Shown one piece after another: positions 1 through 7,179 of a DNA stretch of 34,007 nucleotides. Position numbers and translations under genes: made by a program. The notes beneath the pieces are model-generated. The model was not told the DNA's origin and made no database searches. It saw only the letters and a list, made by a program, of their open reading frames with translations. The stretch is taken from contig JAUZPL010000044.1 of NCBI GenBank assembly GCA_030705955.1, positions 1 to 34,007 on the forward strand, in the 5' to 3' direction. Positions within the stretch are counted from its first letter, which is position 1. Each line of letters begins with the position of its first letter. This stretch comes from Bacillota bacterium. Lineage in GTDB: Bacteria; Bacillota; Bacilli; Bacillales; Cytobacillaceae.

Positions 1-37
1 AGCGTTCGTCCTGAGCCAGGATCAAACTCTCCGAAGA
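1..37 (-). rRNA. 16S rRNA gene, 5' end (partial)
   Basis: The reverse complement of the first bases contains AGAGTTTGATCCTGGCTCAG, the universal 5' segment of bacterial 16S rRNA, followed by GACGAACGCT. Only the first ~37 nt are present and the gene runs leftwards out of the window. The mature 5' end is placed about 7 nt before AGAGTTTG by analogy with other bacteria and may be off by several bases. Confidence 0.95.
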
Positions 38-160
38 ATTTGAGTTAGCTCAAAAATGTTACGTTGGCTAGTGTTGTAAAAACAACACTATTTTATTGAT
101 TGTTTTACGCTTTTGTTTGTTTAGTTTTCAAAGAGCAATTTCAGTTGCTGTGAAGCAACT
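38..160 (-). other. rRNA operon leader with boxA and processing stem-loops
   Basis: The transcribed spacer between the P2 promoter and 16S rRNA. Reading leftwards it holds a hairpin with a 6-bp stem (155-160 with 143-148, loop 149-154), then a boxA-like antitermination element TGCTCTTTGAAAACT (123-137), then a 9-bp perfect stem-loop (69-77 with 82-90, AAAA loop). boxA followed by hairpins before 16S is the usual leader design of Bacillus rrn operons, binding Nus factors and forming RNase processing stems. The roles are inferred from that precedent. Confidence 0.75.
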
Positions 161-165
161 CTATT

Positions 166-194
166 AATATATCACATCGTTATTTTAGTGTCAA
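166..194 (-). promoter_or_regulatory. rrn promoter P2
   Basis: On the minus strand a consensus -35 TTGACA (189-194) is followed after exactly 17 nt by TATATT (166-171). It lies about 130 nt before 16S rRNA. This near-perfect sigma-A promoter is the proximal member of the tandem pair typical of Bacillus rRNA operons. Confidence 0.85.
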
Positions 195-247
195 CACTTT
201 TTTTAACAAGTTCATGTTGTTAACTATTTAATAACAACTGTTTAAAT

Positions 248-276
248 ATAATAACATCCTATACTTTATCGGTCAA
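248..276 (-). promoter_or_regulatory. rrn promoter P1
   Basis: A minus-strand -35 TTGACC (271-276) and -10 TATTAT (248-253) are separated by 17 nt. It lies 82 bp upstream of P2 and forms the distal member of the tandem P1/P2 pair. The AT-rich stretch just upstream (277-310) could act as an UP element. Confidence 0.75.
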
Positions 277-472
277 TACTTTATATACATTTTATTTAAT
301 AGTTATTATTTACATTCATGGGTAAATAAGGAGTGTCCTTTTTCGAATATATTTAGCCAATAATCGAAACCTTAAAGATAGAAAAGGTTAATTCCAAGGT
401 ATCACAAGGAGATTAGACCGATTCATTTTTGCATGCACTATGTCATAACCCGTTAATAAGGAGTAATCAAAA

Positions 473-1915
473 ATGAACCGACCCTATCTAAAATTCAGTA
501 TACTTTACATATTTTTAATGATTATTTTATTTACAATGGCATCTTTCAACGTTTTCTACGGATTAAACAAATTCCCTATTTTTAGTTGGGATGAGGCTAG
601 ACATGGAGTAAATGCCTTTGAAATGTTAAAGAAAGGGAACTTTATTATCAGTACCTACAGAAATAAAATTGATTACTGGAATTTAAAGCCTCCTCTAAGC
701 TTTTGGGCTACGATTGCAGGATATAAAATTTCAGGATTTAACCCATTAGGGCTTAGAATGTTCTCAGCTATCTTTGCCATGCTTACTATTATTGAGGTTT
801 CTTTGTTTGTAAATAAGATTTATGGAAAACTAGCTACACTTATCTCAACGGTATCATTAACTACCTGTACACAATTTTTAATAAATCATAGTGCAAGAAC
901 TGGTGATGCAGATTCTCTTTTTGTTTTTTTCTTTACCTCTGCCATTTTAGCACTTTTATTAAGTGAACTTAATATTAAGTGGCTTTATGTTTCCGGTCTT
1001 GCATTTTCATTTGCCTTTTTAACAAAAAGCTGGCATGCAGGGAATATTGCACTGATTATGTGTTTATATCTAATTTTCACTGGTATGTATAAAGAGTTAT
1101 ATTTGAAAAATTGGTTCTTATTAAGTTTATGTATGTTTGTTCCAATTCTTATATGGGGTGGAATACGGTTCCAATATGATGGGATTCATTTTTTTAAATA
1201 CATGGTAACTTATGATTTGCTCCAAAGGTCATCCACCTCAATCGAAGGACATTTAGGTGGATGGGGGTATTATTTTAAAATTTTATGGACCTTTTTTAGT
1301 CTGTGGATCATTCTCTTATTTGTTCTAGCAGCATTAAATATGAAAAATGTTTTTCCTTTGAGGATTAAAATAGACCGTTATCTAATTGGTATCATTTTAT
1401 GGGTTATCACCCCGCTTCTATTATTTACATTGGCAGAAACGAAAATCAGATGGTACATTCTTCCCATCTATCCAGCTCTCTCAATTTTTATAGGGCTCCT
1501 TGCGGGTAAAATTCTTCGTAAAGGAAAATTAGCCGTTAGGTTTGTACTGATTTTAACTATTCTTTTAATATCAATGAACTATGAATTCCAGATTCAAGCA
1601 TATATCCAACATCCCATCCCAAAATATCACTTGGCATTGCTTCAAACTATTCAGGGAAACCCAAAATTTAAAGGATACCATCTCTACAGGTTTGGTTATT
1701 CAAAAAATATGAAATGGCCACAAAACACAGTTTTAGCAGCTGAATTATATGATAATTTACAGGTTGAGGATGGTGGCTACCAAGACTTTTTAAAGTCAAA
1801 TAAAGCATTGCTTTTAGTAAAGAATGGGCAACACAATAAAAGGTTTATTAAATTGAGCCATTTAAAGGTTATTTCCCATAATAATTGGGGGTATCTTGTT
1901 TCAAAAGGGAAATAA
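473..1915 (+). CDS. GT39/PMT-type membrane glycosyltransferase
   Basis: A 480-residue polytopic membrane protein with many hydrophobic helices. It carries the marks of the dolichyl-phosphate-mannose mannosyltransferase / ArnT superfamily: an acidic pair D40-E41 in SWDEARHG in the first outer loop, the KPPLSFW motif (72-78), a second acidic loop RTGDADS (141-147), and ETKIRWYILPIYP in the C-terminal half. These enzymes move a sugar from a lipid-phosphate donor to a lipid, protein or cell-wall acceptor on the outer membrane face; donor and acceptor here are unknown. The ATG at 473 follows the ribosome binding site AAGGAG (458-463). The gene stands alone, divergent from the rRNA operon, and is followed by a 52-bp repeat array. 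The GT39-like family call is secure, the substrate is not. Confidence 0.8.
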   Translation: MNRPYLKFSILYIFLMIILFTMASFNVFYGLNKFPIFSWDEARHGVNAFEMLKKGNFIISTYRNKIDYWNLKPPLSFWATIAGYKISGFNPLGLRMFSAIFAMLTIIEVSLFVNKIYGKLATLISTVSLTTCTQFLINHSARTGDADSLFVFFFTSAILALLLSELNIKWLYVSGLAFSFAFLTKSWHAGNIALIMCLYLIFTGMYKELYLKNWFLLSLCMFVPILIWGGIRFQYDGIHFFKYMVTYDLLQRSSTSIEGHLGGWGYYFKILWTFFSLWIILLFVLAALNMKNVFPLRIKIDRYLIGIILWVITPLLLFTLAETKIRWYILPIYPALSIFIGLLAGKILRKGKLAVRFVLILTILLISMNYEFQIQAYIQHPIPKYHLALLQTIQGNPKFKGYHLYRFGYSKNMKWPQNTVLAAELYDNLQVEDGGYQDFLKSNKALLLVKNGQHNKRFIKLSHLKVISHNNWGYLVSKGK

Positions 1916-1939
1916 AAAAACACTTTAGTATCTAAACAT

Positions 1940-2170
1940 CCTCTCAGTGACCTAAAATTTTTTTAAAATTCAAAAACGGGCTCTGAGACAGCCTCTCAGT
2001 GACCAAAACCTTTTTAAAATTGGAAAACGGGCTCTGGGCTAACTTCTCAGTGCCCGAAACTCTTTTTAAAACTTAAAAACGGTCACGGAGACTACCTCTC
2101 AGTGACCGAAAACCTTTTTAAAACTTAAAAATAGGCTTTGAGCCAGCCTCTCAGTGACCGAACCTTTTTA
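1940..2170. repeat. 52-bp tandem repeat array, five copies
   Basis: Units begin with CCTCTCAGTGACC or a close variant at 1940, 1992, 2043, 2095 and 2147, so the period is 52 bp (one spacing of 51). Each has a T/A-rich middle (CCTTTTTAAAA) and ends in a CGGGCTCTGAGACAG-like tail. The tail of one unit pairs with the head of the next: 1983-1999 is a 6-bp hairpin, and 2081-2107 is an 11-bp stem with one mismatch. The last copy is incomplete and fuses with the 3' part of the DinB-family gene fragment. There are no unique spacers and no cas genes, so this is not CRISPR. Confidence 0.9.
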
Positions 2171-2331
2171 CTTATATTATTGATGGCTGAATCGCATAGA
2201 TGTCCTAAAATCTCTTTTTCAGACCATTTATTAGGTAATGACAGAGAAGCAATTTCAAATTCTGTCATTCCATTGAATTCCTCTGGTAAAATACGTATCC
2301 AATGATTGAGACTTTTCATCATATTTTCCAT
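2125..2331 (-). pseudogene. DinB/YfiT-like protein, 3'-truncated by repeat array
   Basis: The first ~55 residues resemble the N-terminus of small DinB-superfamily proteins, with the typical LPNKWSEKEILGHLCDSAIN segment that supplies the first metal-ligand histidine region. Such proteins are normally about 150-170 residues; this frame has 68. The likeness stops near residue 55 (about position 2167), where the sequence becomes the last unit of the 52-bp array. The final ~13 residues are translated repeat. The ATG at 2331 has an AGAAGG ribosome binding site. It lies 24 nt downstream of the serine hydrolase gene, same strand. It is most likely a dead remnant made by deletion or repeat insertion. 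The family call is by eye. Confidence 0.6.
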
Positions 2332-2355
2332 GATTGTTGGCCTTCTGAAAAATCT

Positions 2356-3462
2356 TTAATAATATTTCTGATAAAACCAAAAACGCTTATCCAAACTGAT
2401 AGAAGCAAGCTCCCTAGTTAAAACACCTGGAACCCATGGTCCATGATTGTTTGATAATACAATAATGGTGATCCTATCTTCGGGAAAATTAATAATATCT
2501 GATTTAAACCCAGGCAAATTCCCACTATGTTCAATCATTGGTTTCCCAAAGCTAATAAGATTATCAGCAACAAGCCATCCATAGCCATACTTAAAAATGC
2601 CTAATGGAACTGTATCGATATATCCCGTCTCCATTTCCTTTACTTTTTCAGAGGAAAGGAGTTTACCATTTAGGAACGCATTATTATACTTTAGCATGTC
2701 ATCCACGGTTGAAATAATATCTCCAGCACCCGCATATTGACTTTCATCATCTTCCATTTCACTTATCTTCATATTTTCATATCCAATTGCCATTCTTCTT
2801 GCTTCTGCTTTTCTAAAATATGTATGCTGCATGCCAGCAATATCAAAAATATGCTCTTTGTAATATTCCATATAACTTTCCCCAGATACCTTTTCAATGA
2901 TGGATGCCAAAATCATGTAACCAGTATCAGAATACTTATATTTTGTTCCAGGGGAAAAAGTAAGCTTTTGTTTACCCATTAATTCAATAAATGATGATAA
3001 GCTAATTGGTTTTGTTGTATCGGTTAAGTTAAAATGATTAGCCACCCCTGAGCTATGGGTAAGCAGATTGTGAATGGTAATTTTATCTCCATTTTGGAAA
3101 GTGGGAAAATACTTTGAAATAGGATCTGTTGTTTTCAATTTACCCGCTTCTTCAAGCTGAAGAATGGATACAGCAGTAAAGGATTTTGTTAGTGATGCTA
3201 TCCGAAACTCAGTACTTGTTTGATTATGGATTCCATTAGCGACATCAGCATACCCATATCCTTTTTCAAAAATGGCTTTCCCGTTTTTCGCAACAAGAAC
3301 CACTCCATTAAATTGGCTAGTTTTTGCCTTTTGTGCCATAAATGCACCTAATTTTTGTTGAACATTCCCCTTTAAATCAGAATGTCCATTACTTCCTCCC
3401 AATACAATGGTGGGCAACAGGATAAGCAAGAATAGGAAAATAAATAATGCCAGTTTTTTCAA
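2356..3462 (-). CDS. Secreted serine hydrolase, beta-lactamase class C / PBP4* family
   Basis: Numbered from the chosen start, the protein has a nucleophile motif S90-LT-K93 (SxxK), a Y177-S-D motif matching the class C Tyr-x-Asn position, and H312-S-G as the third motif. This is the plan of class C beta-lactamases and related D-aminopeptidases or esterases, so it probably acts on peptidoglycan peptides or another ester/amide outside the cell. The frame extends to an ATG at 3525, but that ATG lies inside the -35 of a promoter. A TTG at 3462 gives a clean signal peptide, KKLALFIFLFLLILLP, after GAAAGG (12 nt away), and is preferred. The length of 368 residues is normal. A truncated DinB-like gene follows. 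True substrate unknown. Confidence 0.75.
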   Translation of the reverse strand: MKKLALFIFLFLLILLPTIVLGGSNGHSDLKGNVQQKLGAFMAQKAKTSQFNGVVLVAKNGKAIFEKGYGYADVANGIHNQTSTEFRIASLTKSFTAVSILQLEEAGKLKTTDPISKYFPTFQNGDKITIHNLLTHSSGVANHFNLTDTTKPISLSSFIELMGKQKLTFSPGTKYKYSDTGYMILASIIEKVSGESYMEYYKEHIFDIAGMQHTYFRKAEARRMAIGYENMKISEMEDDESQYAGAGDIISTVDDMLKYNNAFLNGKLLSSEKVKEMETGYIDTVPLGIFKYGYGWLVADNLISFGKPMIEHSGNLPGFKSDIINFPEDRITIIVLSNNHGPWVPGVLTRELASISLDKRFWFYQKYY

Positions 3463-3496
3463 CTGTATCGACTGCCTTTCTAAAAATACTAGTAAC

Positions 3497-3525
3497 ATTA
3501 TATGTGATTTTTTTAAAAATTTCAT
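3497..3525 (-). promoter_or_regulatory. Putative sigma-A promoter of the serine hydrolase gene
   Basis: A perfect TATAAT (3497-3502, minus) lies 17 nt downstream of ATGAAA (3520-3525). Transcription would begin near 3490, leaving a ~28-nt leader before the TTG at 3462. This argues against the upstream ATG at 3525. It sits directly after the ptsG terminator. Confidence 0.55.
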
Positions 3526-3528
3526 TTG

Positions 3529-3557
3529 AAAAGCCGGTCAATGATTTGGCCGGCCTT
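3529..3557 (-). terminator. Rho-independent terminator of ptsG
   Basis: On the minus strand GCCGG and CCGGC enclose a stem-loop (3533-3554), with a further CAA/TTG inner pairing, followed by TTTT. It begins about 9 nt past the ptsG stop codon. Confidence 0.8.
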
Positions 3558-3565
3558 CTTCTATA

Positions 3566-5638
3566 TTATTTTGTAATTTTGATGATATCTTCTTGTTTCA
3601 ATTCAACTTTTCCAGTTTTTTCAATTTCTACTTTTTCACCTTGAGCCAAGTTTGTAAAAATAATAGGAGTAATCGTAGATTTAGCATGTTCTTTAATATA
3701 TTCTAAATCTACCTTTAATAATGGTTGTCCTTTTACAACACGTGCATTTTCTAAAACTAATGTTTCAAAGCCTTGACCTTTTAAGTTAACAGTGTCAATA
3801 CCAACATGGATTAGGATTTCCCTGCCGTTGTCAGAAAGAATTCCAATTGCATGCTTTGTAGGGAATAGGTTTACTACTTTTCCGTCTACTGGTGAAACAA
3901 CTATTCCTTCACACGGAACAATAGCAAAACCGTCACCCATCATTTTTCCCGCAAAAACTTGATCAGGTACTTCAATGATAGCTTTCATTTCACCCTTCAA
4001 TGGTGCTACAAAATGATCTTCGTCATGTAATTCATGTTGGAAAGCCTTTGGGTCTACCTCTTCAATTTGCTGTTCAACCCCTTTTTTTGGAGACTTTTCA
4101 ACAACGCGAGAAGTTTTTCCTTCCATTATATCTTTCATTTGTCCTTTAATGGTTTCAGAACGAGGTCCAAAGATAGCTTGAATATTGTTACCAATTTCAA
4201 GTATTCCTGATGCACCTAGCTTTTTCAATCTATTCTTATCTACATTTTTAATGTCATTTACAGATACACGCAAACGTGTAATACATGCGTCTAAGTGAGC
4301 AATATTTTGCTTTCCACCCATTGCATTTAAAATAGTAGAGGCAAGATCACTTGATTTTGAACTTACTACAGGTGTCCCATCTTCCTCTTCATCTAATTCA
4401 CGACCGGGTGTTTTAAGATCAAATTTACGAATCGCAAAGCGGAATCCAAAGTAGTAAATAACCGCAAACACTAAACCTACTGGGATTACTAGCCATGCAT
4501 GCGTTTGTGGGTTAATAAGACCAAATAGTGTATAGTCAATTAATCCACCAGAGAAAGTCATGCCGATTTTTACATTTAAAAGTTGCATAATCATAAAGGA
4601 TAGACCAGCAAAAACAGCATGAATCGCAAATAGTGCTGGGGCAACAAACAAGAATGAGAATTCAATTGGTTCTGTAATACCTGTTAAGAAAGTGGTTAAA
4701 CCTGCAGAGAACATAAGACCGCCGACAAGCTTTTTCTTTTCAGGTCTTGCTTCATGATAAATGGCTAAAGCTGCTGCAGGAAGACCAAACATCATGAATG
4801 GATATTTACCAGTTGTAAATGTACCAGCTGTTAGATGTTTTACGTTGTCTTTAATTTGTGCCATAAAGATAACCTGGTCACCATGGACAACTTGGCCAGC
4901 TTTTGTGGTATAAGAACCAAATTGATACCAGAATGGTGCGTACCAAATGTGGTGTAATCCAAACGGAATTAATGAACGCTCCACAAGTCCGAAGATAAAG
5001 GCTGATAATGTTAAGTTTGCATCAACCATGTGTGTTGAGAAGTAGTTTAGGCCATATTGAATTGGAGGCCAAATAACGATCATAATCAAACCAAGAACCA
5101 CTGCACTTGCTGCAGTAACAATCGGAACGAAACGCTTACCAGCAAAGAATCCTAAATAGGATGGTAATTCTATTTCGTAGAATCTGTTATACATTGCAGC
5201 CGCGATAATACCGACAATAATACCACCGAAAACGCCTGTTTGAAGAGTAGGAATTCCTAAAACAGATGCATAGCTTTGTGGATTTTTCGCTAAGCTATCA
5301 GCTGTAATTCCTAGAGCAGTACCCATTGTTGCGTTCATAATAAGGAATCCAACAATAGCAGCTAGACCCGCAACACCTTCACCGCCCGCCAAACCAATTG
5401 AAACACCGACTGCAAATAATAATGGAAGGTTACCAAAGATAACACTTCCAGCCTGTTCCATAATACTTGCAACCATTGCAACAGCATGGTTATTCAAAAA
5501 TGGTGCTAAATTTAATAACGTTGGGATCTGCAATGCATTACCTAATGCTAAAAAAATACCGGCAGCAGGCAAAATAGCAACTGGAAGCATTAATGCTCTA
5601 CCAACTTTTTGCAAAACGCCGAAAGCCTTTTTAAACAT
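3566..5638 (-). CDS. ptsG: Glucose-specific PTS enzyme IICBA
   Basis: Takes up glucose with phosphorylation, passing phosphate from HPr through EIIA and EIIB to sugar bound by the membrane EIIC domain. The order is EIIC (about 1-410, with the conserved GITEPIEF loop near 320-327), a short linker, EIIB (about 430-510, phospho-cysteine C452 in [10 protein letters not shown]), and EIIA (about 540-680, H596 and active H611 in ILIHVGID). The 690-residue length matches Bacillus PtsG. The frame also opens at a TTG at 5653, but the ATG at 5638 sits at the right distance from GGAGG and starts [10 protein letters not shown], so it is chosen. A GlcT antitermination target lies ~370 nt upstream, next to glcT, so expression should depend on GlcT. 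The long leader carries structured repeats. Confidence 0.95.
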   Translation of the reverse strand: MFKKAFGVLQKVGRALMLPVAILPAAGIFLALGNALQIPTLLNLAPFLNNHAVAMVASIMEQAGSVIFGNLPLLFAVGVSIGLAGGEGVAGLAAIVGFLIMNATMGTALGITADSLAKNPQSYASVLGIPTLQTGVFGGIIVGIIAAAMYNRFYEIELPSYLGFFAGKRFVPIVTAASAVVLGLIMIVIWPPIQYGLNYFSTHMVDANLTLSAFIFGLVERSLIPFGLHHIWYAPFWYQFGSYTTKAGQVVHGDQVIFMAQIKDNVKHLTAGTFTTGKYPFMMFGLPAAALAIYHEARPEKKKLVGGLMFSAGLTTFLTGITEPIEFSFLFVAPALFAIHAVFAGLSFMIMQLLNVKIGMTFSGGLIDYTLFGLINPQTHAWLVIPVGLVFAVIYYFGFRFAIRKFDLKTPGRELDEEEDGTPVVSSKSSDLASTILNAMGGKQNIAHLDACITRLRVSVNDIKNVDKNRLKKLGASGILEIGNNIQAIFGPRSETIKGQMKDIMEGKTSRVVEKSPKKGVEQQIEEVDPKAFQHELHDEDHFVAPLKGEMKAIIEVPDQVFAGKMMGDGFAIVPCEGIVVSPVDGKVVNLFPTKHAIGILSDNGREILIHVGIDTVNLKGQGFETLVLENARVVKGQPLLKVDLEYIKEHAKSTITPIIFTNLAQGEKVEIEKTGKVELKQEDIIKITK

Positions 5639-5695
5639 AGAGAAAACCTCCAAAACATTTTTAATCCATTAAGCGTTTGCATTCCACAAAAAACA

Positions 5696-5835
5696 ATTAG
5701 AAAAACTTGGCGTTTGCCAAGTCCTTAGGTGGCGAATGCCTTAGTTTTTCTTATGCGATTTAAAAGTTGATTTCAATAAAGGAAGTTAACATGCTTTAGT
5801 GCTTTAATAAAGTTAAACTTTCCTATAAGCTAAAG
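5696..5835. repeat. Structured intergenic repeat, copy A1
   Basis: About 140 bp, matching 7008-7149 with few differences. On the + strand it opens with AGAAAAACT and, about 50 bp later, has the exact inverted copy AGTTTTTCT. Between them is a perfect hairpin (ACTTGGC/GCCAAGT) and a GGCGAATGCC hairpin, then TTATGCG and a tail rich in GTTAAC/GTTAAAC. It lies inside the ptsG leader between the terminator region and the ribosome binding site. No coding capacity seen. Confidence 0.85.
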
Positions 5836-5895
5836 AAAACTCGCCGATTGGCGAGCCCTAAAGGCGAAGGTAGAGGCGTAGTTGCCCTTATGCGT
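5835..5895. repeat. Diverged member of the same structured repeat family (B)
   Basis: It follows copy A1 directly. It shows the same order of parts: AGAAAACT, a hairpin (CTCGCC/GGCGAG), CCCTAAAGGCGAAGG, GTAGTT, and TTATGCG. The hairpin arms differ from copies A1/A2 but remain complementary, which suggests conserved RNA or DNA folding rather than chance likeness. Confidence 0.6.
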
Positions 5896-5942
5896 TCAGA
5901 ATTTATGAATATAAATTCAGATTAGCCAAAAAAGGCCTGAGT

Positions 5943-5999
5943 AAAAAGACGAATTAAATGAGCTATACGGGTAATAGATTACCTGCAGTTTCTCAATTC
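5943..5999 (-). terminator. Putative ptsG leader terminator controlled by GlcT
   Basis: Downstream of the antitermination target on the minus strand, GAATTGAG and CTCATTTAATTC can form an outer stem around the perfect inner hairpin GGTAA/TTACC, followed by GTCTTTTT. The position fits the attenuator expected for a GlcT-regulated ptsG. The outer stem needs a three-base bulge, so the exact fold is uncertain. Confidence 0.45.
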
Positions 6000-6012
6000 A
6001 ATTAGACCTTTT

Positions 6013-6042
6013 CACACATGCCTGATCGAATCAGTAACACGT
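6013..6042 (-). promoter_or_regulatory. Ribonucleic antiterminator (RAT) target of GlcT
   Basis: The minus strand reads ACGTGTTACTGATTCGATCA followed by GGCATGTGTG, closely like the ptsG RAT bound by GlcT in Bacillus as I recall it. It contains the imperfect palindrome TGATTCGATCA. It lies 16 nt after the glcT stop codon. Dimeric GlcT binding here should stabilise the RAT hairpin and prevent terminator formation. Confidence 0.75.
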
Positions 6043-6057
6043 AAAAATATATAATGA

Positions 6058-6900
6058 CTATTTAACTTTCTTTTGAAGCCTTTGAAGATGCATGGTTAAA
6101 TATACAGCTTCTGCATCAAAAACTTTTTTCCTTAGGGTTTGTTGCATTACCTTAATGAGCTTCCAAGAGAGATTGTAGCACACAGGATATTCTTCTTTCA
6201 ATAAGGAAGAAATTTTGTCTGGTTCTTGTACACGCTCATCTCTGATAACCCTTTCAATTGTGTACCTAATATGCCGTACAAGCCTCATATAATCTATGCT
6301 TTCCCTATCAATTTCTATACCAAGCTGTTCTTCAATTATGTCAACTAGTTTACCTACAAGCTGGGAGTGTTGGTTGACATCTGAAAGAGTTTTATTTGTG
6401 ATAGAACTATGGATATGCAATGCAATGAATCCAATTTCCCCGGCTGGGAGCTTGATTCCTGTTTTATCGTAAATTAAATCGACAACCTCGGAGGCAATTT
6501 CGTATTCATGCCGATAAAGCGTTTTCGTTTCAATCAGAAATGGATTTTTTATTTCCATCCCGTGACTCATTCGGGAAATGGCAATCATTAAGTGATCTGT
6601 TAAAGCCACATGAATATGCTCGTTTAAGGATGCATGAATACGGTCTTTTATTAGTTCTATTGCAGATATAATCACTTCTTGTAGATCATCATCAATAAAA
6701 GGTAAGAGCTTTAAATAATTTTCCTGTTCCTTTTCGCTTTTTAATACAAAAAGCTTTTCTGCATTGGCGGAATCTATACTATCTCCACTTTTTCGACCAA
6801 ACCCAATACCTTTGCCGATTAATACAACTTCTTCGTAGGAAGGGTGATCAGCAATGAGTACATTGTTATTAAGGATCTTTTCTATTTGAAATTCAGCCAT
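6058..6900 (-). CDS. glcT: PtsG operon transcription antiterminator GlcT
   Basis: A BglG/LicT-type RNA-binding antiterminator. The N-terminal ~60 residues (FQIEKILNNNVLIADH...IGKGIGFGRKSGD) are the co-antiterminator RNA-binding domain. Two PTS regulation domains follow, with the usual histidines visible in ISRMSHGMEI, IALHIHSS, RLVRHIRY and LTMHLQRL, through which PTS proteins control dimerisation by phosphorylation. The 280-residue length is typical. The frame opens at TTG 6921, but the ATG at 6900 has a strong AGAGGAG site just before it and gives the normal N-terminus MAEFQIEK. It lies directly upstream of the RAT-ptsG unit, as in Bacillus subtilis. Confidence 0.93.
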   Translation of the reverse strand: MAEFQIEKILNNNVLIADHPSYEEVVLIGKGIGFGRKSGDSIDSANAEKLFVLKSEKEQENYLKLLPFIDDDLQEVIISAIELIKDRIHASLNEHIHVALTDHLMIAISRMSHGMEIKNPFLIETKTLYRHEYEIASEVVDLIYDKTGIKLPAGEIGFIALHIHSSITNKTLSDVNQHSQLVGKLVDIIEEQLGIEIDRESIDYMRLVRHIRYTIERVIRDERVQEPDKISSLLKEEYPVCYNLSWKLIKVMQQTLRKKVFDAEAVYLTMHLQRLQKKVK

Positions 6901-6936
6901 ACCTTCTCCTCTTTTCGACAATAACCCGTATTATTA

Positions 6937-6965
6937 ATGTTATAAAAGTCAAAACAGGAAGTCAA
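6937..6965 (-). promoter_or_regulatory. Putative glcT promoter
   Basis: On the minus strand TTGACT (6960-6965) is followed after 17 nt by TAACAT (6937-6942), about 37 nt before the glcT start codon. The fit is moderate (5/6 and 4/6). Confidence 0.5.
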
Positions 6966-7007
6966 TGACAAAATTCGACCGATTTGGGAAGGTTACTATT
7001 AACTGAC

Positions 7008-7149
7008 ATTAGAAAAACTTGGCGTTCGCCAAGTACTTAGGTGGCGAATGCCTTAGTTTTTCTTATGCGATTTAAGAGTTGATTTCAATAACGGAAGTTA
7101 ACACGCTTTAGCGCTTTAATAAAGTTAAACTTTCATATTAGCTAAAAAA
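7008..7149. repeat. Structured intergenic repeat, copy A2
   Basis: A second near-identical copy of 5696-5835. The main hairpin here is ACTTGGCG/CGCCAAGT with loop TT, and the AGAAAAACT / AGTTTTTCT closing arms are perfect. It lies between glcT and the pbuG terminator. No open reading frame or transposase is associated. Confidence 0.85.
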
Positions 7150-7174
7150 AAGAGCCGTAAAAGTACGGCCCTTT
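7142..7174 (-). terminator. Rho-independent terminator of pbuG
   Basis: On the minus strand GGGCCGT and ACGGCTC form a stem around ACTTTT, followed by eight T residues. It lies 6 nt past the pbuG stop codon. Confidence 0.9.
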
Positions 7175-7179
7175 GAAAA

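Noticed and set aside
38-472. tRNA genes near the rRNA operon
   Set aside because: No cloverleaf or TTCGAATC-type T-loop was found; the stretch is rRNA leader, promoters and a short AT-rich gap.
2737-2982. Open frame antisense to the serine hydrolase
   Set aside because: Shadow of a well-supported gene; no independent start signal. The same applies to other frames antisense to pbuG, guaA, yebA, rbsA, the RND gene and the sigma fusions.
5660-5690. cre-like sequence TGCAAACGCTTAAT before ptsG
   Set aside because: It misses three defined positions of the cre consensus, including the final CA, and lies just before the ribosome binding site.
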